Source of the DNA: Euptelea pleiosperma
Lineage: Eukaryota; Streptophyta; Magnoliopsida; Ranunculales; Eupteleaceae
Assembly: GCA_035048495.1 (NCBI GenBank)
Contig: CM068544.1
Location: forward strand, 10,968,138-11,032,137
DNA length: 64,000 bases
Direction of reading: 5' to 3'
The position numbers and the translations under genes were made by a program. This document shows, piece after piece, positions 20,695 to 32,849 of the stretch (position 1 is the stretch's first letter; every line of letters begins with the position of its first letter). Below the pieces are notes generated by a model, which was given only the letters and a program-made list of their open reading frames with translations, was not told where the DNA came from and made no database searches.

Positions 20695-22572
20695 TCAGTC
20701 GACATAGGCAGGATCGAGGAGATCGATCTCAAAAGTCTGAATGAGCGACACCTCAAGTTCATGGAACTGCTTTAGACGCTGGCCATTTACCTGGAATGAG
20801 GAGTGATCCTTAGGATCCTCAATAGTGATTGCCCCAAAGGGTGTGACTGCTGTGACCGTATAAGGACCGGTCCACCTAGATTTCAATTTCCCAGGGAAGA
20901 GATGAAGACGGGAATTATAAAGAAGGACCTTCTGTCCTGGATGGAACTCTTTCCTGAGGATGCTCTTGTCATGTATCCACTTCATTTTGGCTTTGTAATT
21001 TTTGGACAAGTTGTAGGCATCATTTCTGAGTTCTTCTAACTCATTCATTTGAAGTTTCCGCTCCTCCCCGGCGGAGTCTAGGTCGAAGTTGAGCTTCTTA
21101 ATGGCCCACAGGGCACGATGTTCAATCTCTACCGGAAGATGACAGGGTTTCCCAAAGACCAGACGATAGGGAGACATATTGAGTGGGGTCTTGTAGGCGG
21201 TTCTGTATGCCCATAAAGCATCAGTGATACGAGTAGACCAGTCTTTACGTGTGGTATTGACTGTCTTCTCCAAGATCTGCTTGATCTGACGATTAGAAAC
21301 CTCCACTTGACCACTAGTCTGCGGATGATAAGCTAGGGCAACCTTGTGGGTTACCCCATACTTTTTCATTAATTTCTCGAATATCCTATTGCAGAAATGG
21401 GTGCCCCCATCACTAATGATGGCCTTAGGGGCACCGAATCGGGCGAAGATGAACTCCTTTAGGAATTTGACCACCACTTTGTGGTCATTGGTCTTGGTGG
21501 GAATGGCTTCTATCCATTTGGATACATAGTCTACCGCAAGGAGAATGTACTCAAAACCATATGAAATGGGAAAGGGGCCCATGAAGTCGATACCCCAAAT
21601 GTCAAATATTTCATCGACCTGGATGGGAGTGAGGGGCATCATGTTCCTCTGGGAGATGCGGCCTAGATGCTGGCAATTAGGACAGGTTTTGCAGTAGATA
21701 TGGGCATCTTTAAATAGTGTAGGCCAGTAGAATCCGCATTGCAGAACTTTTTCTGCAGTTTTCTTAGTGCTGAAATGACCACCACAAGGTTGGTCATGAC
21801 ACGAGGACAAGATATTGAGTTGGTCCGACTCAGGGACACAGAGACGAATGATTTGGTCAGGACAGTATTTATACAAATAAGGGTCATCCCAAGAGTAGTA
21901 CTTAACTCTTGCTAGGAATTGGCTTTTGTCCTGTTTTGACCAGTGTGAAGGCATTTCTTCAGTGACAAGGTAGTTGACAATGTCAGCATACCAAGGATTA
22001 ACAGAGATGGCGAACAGTTGTTCATCTGGAAAGGTTTCAGGGATGCGCTGGGTGTCGAAGGATGACTCTAAAGTCAGTCTCGACAAGTGATCAGCCACTA
22101 CATTCTCAGTTCCTTTCTTATCCTTAATCTCGAGGTCGAATTCCTGCAGTAAGAGAATCCATCGAATTAATCGAGGCTTGGTTTCCTTTTTCGACATGAG
22201 ATAACGAAGGGCTGCATGATCAGTGTACACTACCACCTTAGTGGCTAAGAGGTACTGACGGAATTTATCAAGGGCGAAGACTACCGCCAGGAGTTCTTTC
22301 TCAGTGGTAGAGTAATTCATTTGGGCAGAGTTAAGAGTTTTGCTCGCGTAGTAGATCACGTGTGACCTTTTGTCAACTCTCTGCCCTAGAACGGCGCCTA
22401 ATGCGTAGTCAGAAGCATCGCACATTACCTCGAAAGGTAGAGTCCAGTCCGGGGGACGGATAATGGGCGCAGTAGTGAGCTCAGATTTGAGACGCTCAAA
22501 TGCCTTGACACAGTCAGCATTAAAGTCGAAAGGACTATCTTTAGCCAGAAGATGGGACAGAGGTCGAGCGAT
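20695..22572 (-). pseudogene. pol: Element D pol, RNase H and integrase part
   Basis: Continues the pol frame after a TAA at 22573-22575; the first Met is at 22425. RNase [14 protein letters not shown] at residue 2, [10 protein letters not shown] at 41, YTDH with Asp69, and ADHLSRL near 111, matching the Ty3/gypsy RNase H pattern. Integrase: zinc-binding H210, H217, C248, C251, then the catalytic triad D280, D339, E375 (35 residues between the last two) in GIDFMGP, ISDGG and GQVEVSN. The tail to residue 576 has the usual gypsy integrase C-terminus ([15 protein letters not shown]) and no chromodomain. RNase H and integrase would cut the RNA strand and insert the cDNA. This 1.7-kb stretch is uninterrupted, but expression needs passage through upstream stops. 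Confidence 0.92.
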
Positions 22573-25113
22573 TTAAGAGAAGTCCTTGATGAATCGCCTA
22601 TAGAATCCTCCGTGTCCCAAAAAGGAACGGATGTCACGTACGGACTTAGGAATGGGCAAGGTCGAGATGATATCGGTTTTAGCTTTGTCGACCTCAATGC
22701 CCTGATGGGAAATGACATGTCCCAGAACTATGCCTTTCTTCACCATGAAGTGGCATTTCTCCCAATTGAGGACAAGTCGCTTGTCCTGACAGCGTTGAAG
22801 TACCAGCCCTAGATGGGTCAGACAGTCATCAAAGGATGACCCAAAAACTGAGAAGTCGTCCATAAAGACTTCGAGGAATTTTTCCACCATGTCGGAAAAT
22901 ATGCTCATCATACACCTCTGAAAGGTCGCGGGTGCATTGCAGAGGCCAAAGGACATGCGCTTGTAGGCAAAAGTGCCAAAGGGACAGGTGAAAGTTGTCT
23001 TCTCATGATCCTCAGGGGCGATGGGTATTTGATTATACCCTGAGTAACCATCGAGGAAGCAGTAATAGGAGTGACCTGCTAGTCTCTCCAACATTTGGTC
23101 TATGAAGGGTAAAGGAAAATGGTCTTTCCTAGTGTTGGTGTTGAGTCGTCGGTAATCGATGCAGACTCTCCACCCTTTCTTCAGGCGCTGGGTGACCATT
23201 TCTTTGTTCTCATTTTCCACAACTGTGAATCCTGCCTTTTTAGGGACGACATGAATAGGACTCACCCATTTGCTATCGGAGATGGGATAAATGATACCCG
23301 CATCTAACAGTTTAAGGACCTCATCCCGGACTACATCCTTCAGGACGGGGTTCAACCTCCTCTGGTGTTCTCGAGAGGTTTTGGATTCATCCTCGGGATA
23401 GATGTGATGTTGGCACACCGAGGGGTCTATGCCTCGAATATCATTTATAGTCCAACCTATCGCAGATTTGTGCTCGTTGAGCAGCTCGAGAAGTTTTTTA
23501 CGTTCACTCTCAGACAAAGCGGAAGCAATAATGACAGGGTAGGTTTCCTTAGGACCAAGATAGGCATAGGAAAGATCTGTTGGGAGTGGCTTGAGCTCCA
23601 ATATTGGAGTGGATGGAGTAGGAATAGGTGTCACAGAAGACACGGATTGAAGAGGTTTGACTTCAGTAGGTAAAGGAAGGATGGGTTCTCTGGCCATGGT
23701 TATCAGAGGCTCGAACTCGATGAGTGGAGCGGGGATCTCTAGCAGTGGAGCAGTCTCCAAAAGATCATTGAGATCAGAAATAGCTGACTCTGTTGCAAAG
23801 TCAGCCCCAAAGTGTGCTAGACACTGTTTAAGAATATCTTCGGTGGAGTCCGGGATTAGACTCTCAACGGCACACATTTCATCGGTCACTTCGCGATCGG
23901 CATCTTGTTGCATTAAACGAAAGATATTGACCTCAGCTTTGAGGTTTCCGAAAGCAATGGACATGTTTCCGTCCCGACAACCGATGTGTGCGTTCGCGGT
24001 GGCAAGGAATGGACGGCCTAAGATGACCGGAATGCGGTTATCCTGACACGGCTCGGTGTCTAGAATGATAAAGTCCACAGGATAATAAAAGTCAGCGACT
24101 TTTACTAGGACATCTTCAATGATTCCTCTTGGAATTTTGATGGACTGATCAGCCAATTTCAGGGTGACATTGGTAGGCTTCATATCTTTCAGTCCTAACT
24201 GCTGATATACCGAGAATGGTATGAGGTTAACGCTAGCCCCTAAATCTAGCAAGGCAGTGCAGCTAAAGTTGTCACCAATTTCACATTGGACAGTTGGGCT
24301 ACCTGGATCCTTGTGTTTGATCACACTATTGCGTTGAATGAACGCTGTAGCTTTTTCGGCCAAGAAGGCAGCTTTGGGTACATGCGTACGCCGCTTAACT
24401 GTGCACAAGTCCTTGAGGAATTTGGCATAGGAAGGGATTTGCTTGATAGCAGAAAGGAATGGGATATTGATCTGGACGTCTTTAAAGACATCTAAGATCT
24501 CAGAGAATTGCTGATCCCGCTTATCTTGGACAAGTCTGTCCGGGAAGGGAGGCTTTACTCGACAAATGGATTTGTCTTTAGCCTTAGATTTCTGCACAGG
24601 GATATCAGATGTTGGTGCAGAGGTGGAAGAAGCAGAGGTAGGATTTGGACTAGTTTCCACGGTGCGAGTGATGGGTGCTGGAGATGGCACCGGTGGTGGT
24701 TGGACTCCCATGTCCACAGTTTTTCCAGATCGTAGGGTGGTTACAGCTTGCACCTCCCCTTGACAATTCTCATTCTGGCTTTGAGATTGGGATCCGATCT
24801 CATATACTGCTCCTTTGGCATTTCCTTTTGGGTTAGCAATGGGTTGGCTAGGGAAGATCCCCTTAGCTTTCTCAGCTTCCAAGTTGCCTAAGCGTTGCTC
24901 TAGACGAAGCATGGATTGTTGTTGCTGTTGCTCTAGGCGTTGCATAGATTGTTGTTGCTGAGTAATGAGTTGAGCTAGAAGGTCTTCAATACCGGATTTG
25001 GGGACCGACTGTTGGGGGGCAGCTAATGGGACCTGAGGCACCAATTCGCGACTCGAGCTCATCGGGGCATTATAGTTATATGCTGGTGGATTAGTTGGGA
25101 CAATCTGTTGGTT
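22573..25113 (-). pseudogene. pol: Element D pol, protease and reverse transcriptase part
   Basis: The frame runs straight on from gag after a TAG at 25114-25116; the first Met is at 25062 (829 codons). A Gln-rich coiled coil covers residues 24-66. The retropepsin motif LLDLGASVNLIP has its catalytic Asp at 273, with ILGRPFL at about 347. The protease-RT linker lies at about 380-520. Reverse transcriptase covers about 560-740 with KGWRVCIDYRRLN, FPLPFIDQML, FGTFAYKRMSFGLCNAPATFQ and the catalytic FMDDF at 733-737. The VFMDDFSVFG signature is typical of the Athila lineage. The frame is stopped by TAA (22573-22575) where E has CAA. All catalytic residues I can see are intact. Confidence 0.93.
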
Positions 25114-26328
25114 CTAAAAGTTCTGGGGAACTCTTTGCTGATTCTGAAATGTGCTCTGTTGTCCAGAGTATTGACCCTGTTGGAACTGCTGGTTCTGAGT
25201 AGATGGGTACTGATTCTGCTGATATTGTCCCTGATTGAATTGCCTATTGGGTTGATTGAACCCAGGAGGATACATGCCCTGAGGTTGACGCGGAGGTTGA
25301 GCTTGAGGTTGAGTAGACTGAGGCCTCCAAGAGAAGTTAGGGTGGTTTCTCGTGTCCGGATGATAAGATTGACTATACGAGTTTTGAGTGGGTGGTTTGT
25401 ATGTGCTGAAAGCACAAACTTTTTCCTGAAGAGGATTAGACCATCCTTCATTTAAAGGACAATGCTCAGTAGTATGGGAGGGTTGCAGACAAAGGGTACA
25501 GGATTCCATAGGGCTCTCGTGTCCCACATGCATGACTGGGGTAGATTGTTGAGTAGGCTTTTGTACAGACACAGCCAGTGCCGAGACGGACTTGCTCAAC
25601 TCTTGAATGACTGATCGAAGCTCAGTATCAGCTGTAGCCTCATGTCCCTTGGTTGTCCTTTGGACTGAAGTGGTTCGACTAAACTCTGAGTCAGTCGTCC
25701 AATGTTGAGTGTTTTCTCCTAACTCTCCCAAGAATTTGTATGCATCGGTCGGAGTGTGGTGCAGGAATTTTCCTTGGCACATTGACTCTACCATGGTCCG
25801 GGACTCATCAGTAAGTCCCTTGTAGAAAACGTGGACAAGATTGCCCTTGTCGATGCTATGGTGGGGACACTTAGTCAGGTAGTCTTGGAATCTATCCCAT
25901 GCTTCAAAAAATTTCTCATCGGACTTCTGTCTAAAGTCCTGAATGAGTTGCTTCATTTGGTTGGTCCGAGTCATGGGGTAGAATTTAGACATGAATTTGC
26001 CCACCAATTCTTTCCAAGTGCTGATTGAATCAGCGGGTAAGGAGTAGAGCCAATCTGAGGCTCGGTCTTTGAGCGAGAATGGGAAAACTCGCAGACGCAC
26101 ATTGTCATCATCGAGGTTCTGATTCTTGAAAAGTAGGATGACATGTTGGAATTCTCGAATATGGGAATATGGGTCTTCTCTTGGGAGACCACGAAAGGTT
26201 GGCAGCATTTGGATCGTCTGTGGCCTGATCTCGAACTGTACCGCCGTAGTAGGTGGGAGAACAATGCAAGTGGGCGGATTGGCAGAGATAGGAGCGAACG
26301 TCTAAATAAGAGGTCGTTCGACTGCCAT
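25114..26328 (-). pseudogene. gag: Element D gag with two in-frame TAG codons
   Basis: Start ATG at 26326-26328 (MAVERPL), matching the start of the N, A and G ORFs. Codon 9 is TAG (26302-26304), and the same frame then runs to TAG at 25114-25116; the longest Met frame begins at 26208. Counting from that Met, the retrotransposon capsid domain spans about 20-165 (FPFSLKDRASDWLYSLP, SISTWKELVGKF, FEAWDRFQDYLTKCPHH). A CX2CX4HX4C zinc knuckle is C237, C240, H245, C250. A long Gln/Pro/Asn-rich tail follows. Gag packages the RNA into cytoplasmic particles. Element E has CAG at the 25114 site, so gag and pol were one frame and the stop is probably a C-to-T change. Confidence 0.9.
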
Positions 26329-28171
26329 GACTACAAAGGTAGTAGTACTGGGGGAGGCGGGTGGGGAAAGAGATGGGGAAGAATTCAGTGGAGGATCCAC
26401 TGTAGGGACGTGATTCTCAGATCGAATCAAGCGCTTGTTCGGACGATTCCAAACGGGCATACGCGAATGAGGCAAGCTCTATACTTGGCAAAAAGTTGCC
26501 AGAGAGGAACACTATCCTAAATGATGCACACCAAGCACAGATAATCCTATTCTAAGCAATCAGGATATATTTTAGGAATTATCTTTGTTAGTTTTGGGGC
26601 TAGAGTAGATTATGACAGTGGGCGGACCACTGGTTTATCTTTTAACCGCCGGACTAACTGTTTTGCACTCAGAGGTTCTCACCAGGCTACACTCTTCAGA
26701 GCGAATCCTTTAGTACTAACTCTAGTTAACAACAAGGCAATCCGAAGCCTAGACAGACGTGCGGCACAATGGCTGACTTAAGTACGTCCCAGACTAACCG
26801 GATTGGTCAAGTGTATAAGAAGAGTGTTCCCTCGGGTTAAGCTAGGGTTGATGCGTGTTCCTAGTCCACACGCAACTAACCGCCGAATAATCCAAGATGC
26901 CATGTCGAGCTCAGTGTACTTGAGTAGCAGGGACTTATGGGTGTGTTAGACAACAGGGACCCGCGCTCGTGGTCTTATTTCGATTGGATGTTAAGCGGGT
27001 TCGCTTTGTATGGATTTTTCCTCGAACACCGGGCTAATTGGCTCTACTTCTTGATTCTTTTTATTATAGATGGATCCTGGGAATCAATTTCAGCTGGAGT
27101 GATGAGGTGGGTGATGAAATCCCACCAGTTTCAATTTTGGAGCTGGGTTTGCTCTCTTAGAGTTGATTGATTAACGGCCATGCCACGCAAGTCGAAGAAT
27201 ATGGAGGCGAAAGCAAATAGACAAGCGGCAATGATGCACCCAATATGCTCTGTATCGCACTCAAGGCGAGGATAGAGACTTACCTCCCGTGGGCCACGCC
27301 ACGGGGTCTCCTCCGTGGGTTAGAGAGGGGTATCCTAATGGGCTTGGGCCCGACTCCACCTCTTTGAGCTTTCGCTCTCTACCCACACTGGATCGTGTTC
27401 CTGCAGAAAAGTTAGATCGCACGGTCTAGGTATTTGGGATTCTATTTGGAAGATCCTTGCCTTTTTAGGGTTCACTAAACAAGCACTGGATTTAGGCAAG
27501 TTTTTGAATTAATTTCCAAATTCGAGATGGGTTAAAATTTAGGAATTCCCAGATTGGAAAATACCTAGATTGGAAAGTTTCCCGAACTGTGGAGATCTTC
27601 CAAGAAAGATTTGATTGCGAGATCCCTTATAATTTTGGAAAATTTCCCAAACTTGAAATGCTGCTAGATTTGGGATGTTTCCTTTTGCAGACTTTTCCAA
27701 ATTCGGAAGATTTCTAAAGATAGAAATTCTTCTAAAGAGGAAACTTCTAAGAGGGGAAACCCTAATTTAGCAAAGTTTCAAGATTTTAGAATCTTTCCAA
27801 AAATCGCAAATCCTTGATTGGTGATTTCTAAAATCTGCAGAATATGAAACCCTAATTTTTTGAATTTTGAATTTATTATTTTTTTGGTATTTTCCACTTA
27901 ATCTAGGGTTTCTAAAAAACCCTAGAACAAGATCTGGCAGTTATATGGAAAGCAGTAAAATTCCTAAATTATTACAAATTTGCACTCGGCCTTCCGAGGC
28001 ATTAAAAATAGTAATTTAAAAACTGCTAAAAATCAATAAAAACAAAAAAATAGAAAGTTTCCCGAAAAGGTCGGGCTGTCCAAATTGAGCAGCTTTTCGC
28101 TTCAGCAACTTTCCAATTCCGTCTTTACGTCCTTTTTCGCACTTCCGGTCACCCGAGCGGCAGCGGCGCCA
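26329..28171 (-). mobile_element. Element D leader with primer-binding site
   Basis: Untranslated, about 1.84 kb, and very similar to the N leader. The primer-binding site TGGCGCCGCTGCCG ends the plus-strand interval at 28150-28171, two bases from the LTR. Splice-donor-like GAG|GTAAGT starts at 27283; the candidate acceptor TGCATCATTTAG lies near 26517-26530. No gene otherwise. Confidence 0.85.
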
Positions 28172-28261
28172 TTTGAAAGTAGGATTTTTCCGCGTCGTTG
28201 GTTACGGAAATCCTAGATCTCAACAATATTTGTAATTATCCGATTCTTTTTCACTCAAATC

Positions 28262-28738
28262 CTGCAAAAATCACAGGGTTGTACAGTGGCTCGTGTCGGA
28301 TGTCGATCCGCACTCGGGGTTAGTTTGCGTAATTCAACGACATGAAATGACGGATTTTTATCAAGAAAACATGGAGAGGTGAGAATGGTGATGGATTTAA
28401 AACATTCTTAGTGATTTTTAGAGAGAGAAATTACCACAAACAATCAAAAACACAAAAGTAAACTAACAAATGCAAAAATAATAATTTTATTCATCCTCAA
28501 TGAGTCTTACAAAATTAAATTAAATTCAAAAATTAACCTAGAAAGCCATAAAAATTAGAGAGAGAAATGAGAAAATGTAGAGAGAGAAATATCGAAGAAG
28601 GGTATCCTAGAGAGAGAAAATATGGGGGAGAGAGAAAGTGGAGAGATCTAGAGAGAGAGAAAAGACTAGGGAGAGAAATTAGAGAGGGAAAACTAAAGTT
28701 TAAAGAGAGAGAGTGAACAAGTGGGTAAGAGATCTTAC
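28262..28738 (-). other. Putative LTR leader intron (D, 5' LTR)
   Basis: Donor CACTTG|GTAAGA and acceptor ATTTTTGCAG on the minus strand, 477 nt. The left LTR equivalent is 4787-5262 (476 nt). The interval is rich in TCTCTCTA. Confidence 0.5.
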
Positions 28739-30329
28739 CAAGTGAAAGGGTTCGTGAAGAGAGGTGATGTCCAGGAGAATGATTGCACCGATGGGGAGGT
28801 GGGAAGTGCAGCGACTGGTGGTAGAGCTCTTGCCCGAAAGTTGCAGGCCATCCAAAGGGGCCAGGGTTTGAAGGTTTAAGGAGATGAGCATTTACGGTAA
28901 CAGCATGTGGAGGAAGGAAGCCACAGGTGAGTTGATCTCCAACCACGATCTTCTCTTCTCCTTCTTCTTCTCCTCTTTTTCTTTTTTTTTTTTTTTTTTT
29001 TGTTTTTTTTTGGTTCTCTCTTGAGAACGGCTTGAGAGGTTGAAAGATCAGAAAATGAGAGAGGAGGCAGCTGATCCACTTGCTGTGGAGAAGACGGACT
29101 GGTGGGCTAGGCGGTGCACAACTGCTGGCTGTAGGAGGCAGCAAGGCGGAGGTGTTGCAGGCCCCTCAAATCGCAACAGCAGGTGGTGATGGGGACCCAG
29201 CAGTGATGGAGAGGTCGCAGGCGGACCTGCAACTCGAGGTGGTGCGTGGTGTTCTGCAGGCTGGGCGTTAGGGAGTTGCAGGTATTTGCAGGAGGCGTTA
29301 ATGGCAGCACAGGTGGAAGGGTGGTGGAAGACAAGACAACGGCCTGTTGTTGTGGACAGAATGAGAGGAGAAGCAAAGGATTAGAGTAGAGGAGAGATCG
29401 TGGGAGATGAGATGAGAGAGTAGTGGGGCGGTAGGAAGAGATAAAGATATGGGGTTGACGGCTTCCCCTTCTCCTTCAACGGACTGGAGTTGCAGGTTGC
29501 AACTCCAGCACGTTAGAGAGACGGGGTGTGGGGGCGGTGGCTGGTGCAGGCGGTGCTGGCAGTAGCAGCAACGATGATGAAGGGGGGGGCGAGCTGGGCT
29601 TGCACTCCAGCAGGTAGGAGTCCTCTCCTCCTCTCTTCTCTTCTCTTCTCTCTTTCCTTTCTTTTTCTCTCTTTTTTTTTTCTGGTTTTTTTTTTTTTTT
29701 TTTGATAAGGAGCACGGTGAGAGAAGATGAAGATGCAGGGGGGATCGGTAGAAAAAAAAAAAACAAGAGGAACAGCTTCGTGGTGGTCGCTAGCGAGAGG
29801 GGGAAGAGGTAGGTGATCAGCAGAGGTGGCCGGAAGTAATGGAGGTTGCCGGAGTTGCAACCTGCAACTCCGGTGATCTTGAAAACTTCTTTTTTTTTTT
29901 TTTTTTTTCTTTTTTTTTGTTTGGTGTGAGGGGTGGCTAGCTGAATGAATAGAGAGAGGGATGAGAGAATGTGATGGAGAGATGGGTTGAGACGTGGGAG
30001 AAGAAGAGAAGGGCGGCTAGCAGTATGGGGCGTTCTTCATTCGTGGAAGAAGATGGATGACGGTCTTGGAGTGGGGAGAGAGATGGTGGTTCACCACCAC
30101 TTGCTGGAGGCGAAAGTAGGTGGAGGCGATTCAGGAGCGGTGCAAGCCAGTCGGGTGGACGGCTTGGGTTGCTGTCTATGAAGTGGCCAGCAAGAGAGAG
30201 ATGGAATGGGAGTGAGGATGAAGAAGAATTTTTTTGCAGAAAACGTGGCTGGGTTAAAAATAGAGGGGAGAGGAGAAAGCTGTGGAACGTGGGGCGTGAG
30301 AGAGATGCCAACGGCTAGGGTTTTCTCCT

Positions 30330-30337
30330 CTTATATG
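30330..30337 (-). promoter_or_regulatory. TATA-like box of element D 5' LTR
   Basis: CATATAAGAGG on the minus strand at the U3 to leader transition, followed downstream by purine/pyrimidine-rich leader. Predicted from position relative to the N and F promoters. Confidence 0.5.
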
Positions 30338-32511
30338 CTGGATGTGGGAGGTTATCCCAATCAATCCCCACCGTCCATTGTATATTCCTTTCACCCCTTT
30401 ATCTTCAAACGAATCCTCCATTCCTTCCTTAAACACTTTGCAAAAATTCCCTTTTGTAGCCTTCCACATCCTTGGATTTTCCTTGGAAATTTCCCTTATC
30501 TAGTTGCCACCTCATGCCTTTCCAAAACAAGTTCTCCACTTTCTTTCTTAATCAACACCAATACCGCCCATGCCAAAACCACTTTTAGCAAGTGTTTGGT
30601 TTTCCCAAAACTATACCATATATCCCAAATGAGCCTCCAAGCTACGTGGGTCCACCTTCCATTTTTAGATCTAGCAATCTTTAAATATAGATGGCCTATC
30701 TTTCGTTGCCACCTCATGGCCGCGTCATGGCCCACCATGCATGCTGACCTATCATGTCACCTTGTTGACCACACCTTGATCCAACTTGTTGTGATCTAAC
30801 CCTTGATCTGACTTTTGTCCCACTGTCTTGGCCCATGCGTTGGTGCTCCATCATTTTTAATTAATGGTTCATTTGAATATGCAAGCCTCATATCTTTGCC
30901 TTGATTTATTTAAGTCGAAAATGGCAAACCCCTCGCAGTCTACATCTTGGTCAAACATTGTGGTGGTCCTTCTTTGCAAATCACAACCATCCATCAAGAT
31001 CAAACCTCATTCTTTGTAATCTGACCATTGGCTTCTTGATCGAACGGTCCACCTTTTTGATAGTTTGGGCAAACATCCAGCCATGTAGATAACTTATCAA
31101 TGTCGTCGATCATATTTGCCTCAATGTCTACCTCTGCATGCTCTGGCTAGTTGTTGACTTGGTTGACATTTGGTCCATGGTCCACTGGCTCATTCTCTCT
31201 CTTGGTTCTTGGTCCGGCTCGACCTGTACTTGGCTCATATCTTCTGAACATAGCATGTTGGCTCTTTAAGCTTTGATAATGGGCTTTTATGGTTGATTGT
31301 GGGCCCGTAAGTCTCGAGAATCGCCTGATCGAATTTCCTGAAATAACGAAAAGCGCGTAATGAGATGTCTTCATATCTAGACTTCTAAAAATGTGTTTAA
31401 TGCATGCAAATATACCATTTCGTCCAGAAATGTGTGTTCTACGCAACAGAAGAGACTCTTACATAGAAAAGTGGATAATTAGAGCAGTTTTACGTAGGAG
31501 AGTGCGATAACGCTAACAGGATAAGTGCTTAAAATAAGCACTTTTGAGCGAATATCAGTAAGAGAAAGGAAGGTACCTTGCAAGCACTTACCATGATCGG
31601 ATCCGGCCATAAGATAGGCCATGGTGATCAACCATGTGATGATGTGCACATGAGTAGGGATGTGGCTATGGCTTGAACATTGGTCGAACATGAGTGCATG
31701 ACGCTGGCTGGCCTAGTAGTGCATGGAGAGGAGGAGTGGTGCTCGATCAGGCGCTCCCAAGGAAGGTTGAGGGGCTGTGAGTGGAGGTCCACAATCACTT
31801 TGGAGGAGAATGCAACTGAGTTGCTGGTTGTGCACGTGTGCACAACGGAGGAGATAGAGTTCTAGCCGTCAACATCTGTAATCTTTGGTGGCTTGCTATT
31901 TTCAACGGAGTTACAGTCCGGCATGTGTGCAGATCGGTGGCTGGACTTGGTGATGGAGCATCAGAGATGAGAGAGGGGATAGAGGAGGCACACCAGCAAT
32001 GAGGAAGGGAGCGTGTTCGGCGAAAATGGTTGCCGGTGATCACCGGAGTTGTAGGTTCAGGCCGTGAAAGAGGCATGGTCAAGGAGGGCGTTGCAGGTTG
32101 CGTTGAAGGTGGGCTCGTCCTCTAATTTTTGGCCAAAGAGAGCCCCTGCTCTCCTTTCTTTCCTTCCTCCCCTTCTCCTTTGGAGAGAGACCCGATTGAG
32201 TGAGAGTCATGGGAGCAACCAGCACCATTAGGGAGATGCTCATGCCGATTTTAAAGAAGAAGATCGGAGTTGCAGTGCAGAGAACCGTTGGTGTGCTTGA
32301 AGGTCACGGTGTGCAGCACCGTTGAGGGGGGTACACGGTGGTGCAAAGTGCAGGAGACGGTGGTGTCTTGCAGAGCTTGGAGAAGATGCTACTGGCTCTT
32401 GCTGGTTCGTGCAGGCGCTGCTGTTGTAGGGGTGGAGAAGGGGTGAACGGCCTGCCATGGTTGCAGGCTGGCAGCAACTTGGATGCAGTCGCTGGTATTA
32501 ATGGAGATCGT

Positions 32512-32729
32512 CGGAGTTGCAGACCAGCAACTCCGGCAATCTTTGAAATGGAGGCGCACACCGTTGAAAAGATGGTGGAAGAGCACGGTCTTGAAGGCTG
32601 GAGAGGATATCATGCACAGCAAGGTGTGCAAGTTGTGTGGTCGCTGGTTTTGCCAGCCGGAGTTGCAGGTCGGCGAGCAAAGAAGGAGAAGAAGAAGAAG
32701 AAGAAGAAGAAGAAGAAGAAGAAGAAGAA
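32512..32729. repeat. Self-complementary module and GAA tract, LTR C
   Basis: 32512-32535 has arms CGGAGTTGC around a six-base centre. A half module, CCGGAGTTGCAGGTCGGCG, is at about 32659. A GAA run of about 40 bp is at 32688-32729. Confidence 0.75.
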
Positions 32730-32812
32730 GGGAAAAACCTTGGGAACGGTTTTGGGGAAGGAGAGGAGGAGATTGGAGGGGATTAGGGTTCGAACGAACC
32801 CTTCTCCTTCCT

Positions 32813-32849
32813 CTTATAAAGCTCCCTATTTCCATTAATGGAAATAGGG
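32813..32849 (-). promoter_or_regulatory. LTR promoter of C: TATA and CArG palindrome
   Basis: TTTATAAG (32813-32820) and the 26-bp palindrome 32824-32849 with CCATTAATGG at 32832-32841, same order and spacing as in N. It is intact although C is a solo LTR. Confidence 0.65.

Larger units (their letters stand above)
4699..31557 (-). mobile_element. Element D: full-length autonomous Athila-type Ty3/gypsy retrotransposon
   Basis: Both LTRs, primer site, polypurine tract and gag-pol are present. The exact duplication gtaag is at 4694-4698 and 31558-31562. The left LTR (3' LTR in element sense) is 4699-6663 plus 17375-18791. The right LTR is 28174-31557. They are 3382 and 3384 bp long and differ by about nine substitutions by eye (about 0.3%), so insertion is recent. 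The coding region carries three in-frame stops, so this copy is probably not self-sufficient. The left LTR is occupied by element N. Confidence 0.95.
28174..31557 (-). mobile_element. Element D 5' LTR (right)
   Basis: 3384 bp, uninterrupted, and about 0.3% different from the left LTR. It contains a putative intron 28262-28738, modules 29484-29508 and 29849-29873, the unoccupied N target at about 30137-30141, a TATA-like CATATAAG on the minus strand at 30330-30337, and TGCATGCA at 31401-31408. Its U3 differs from that of N, B, C and F and has no CArG palindrome, although both ends of the LTR match. Confidence 0.93.

Noticed and set aside
20695..21060. Chromodomain at the integrase C-terminus
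   Set aside because: The tail has the general gypsy integrase end but no aromatic-cage motif; the RT type also points away from chromoviruses.
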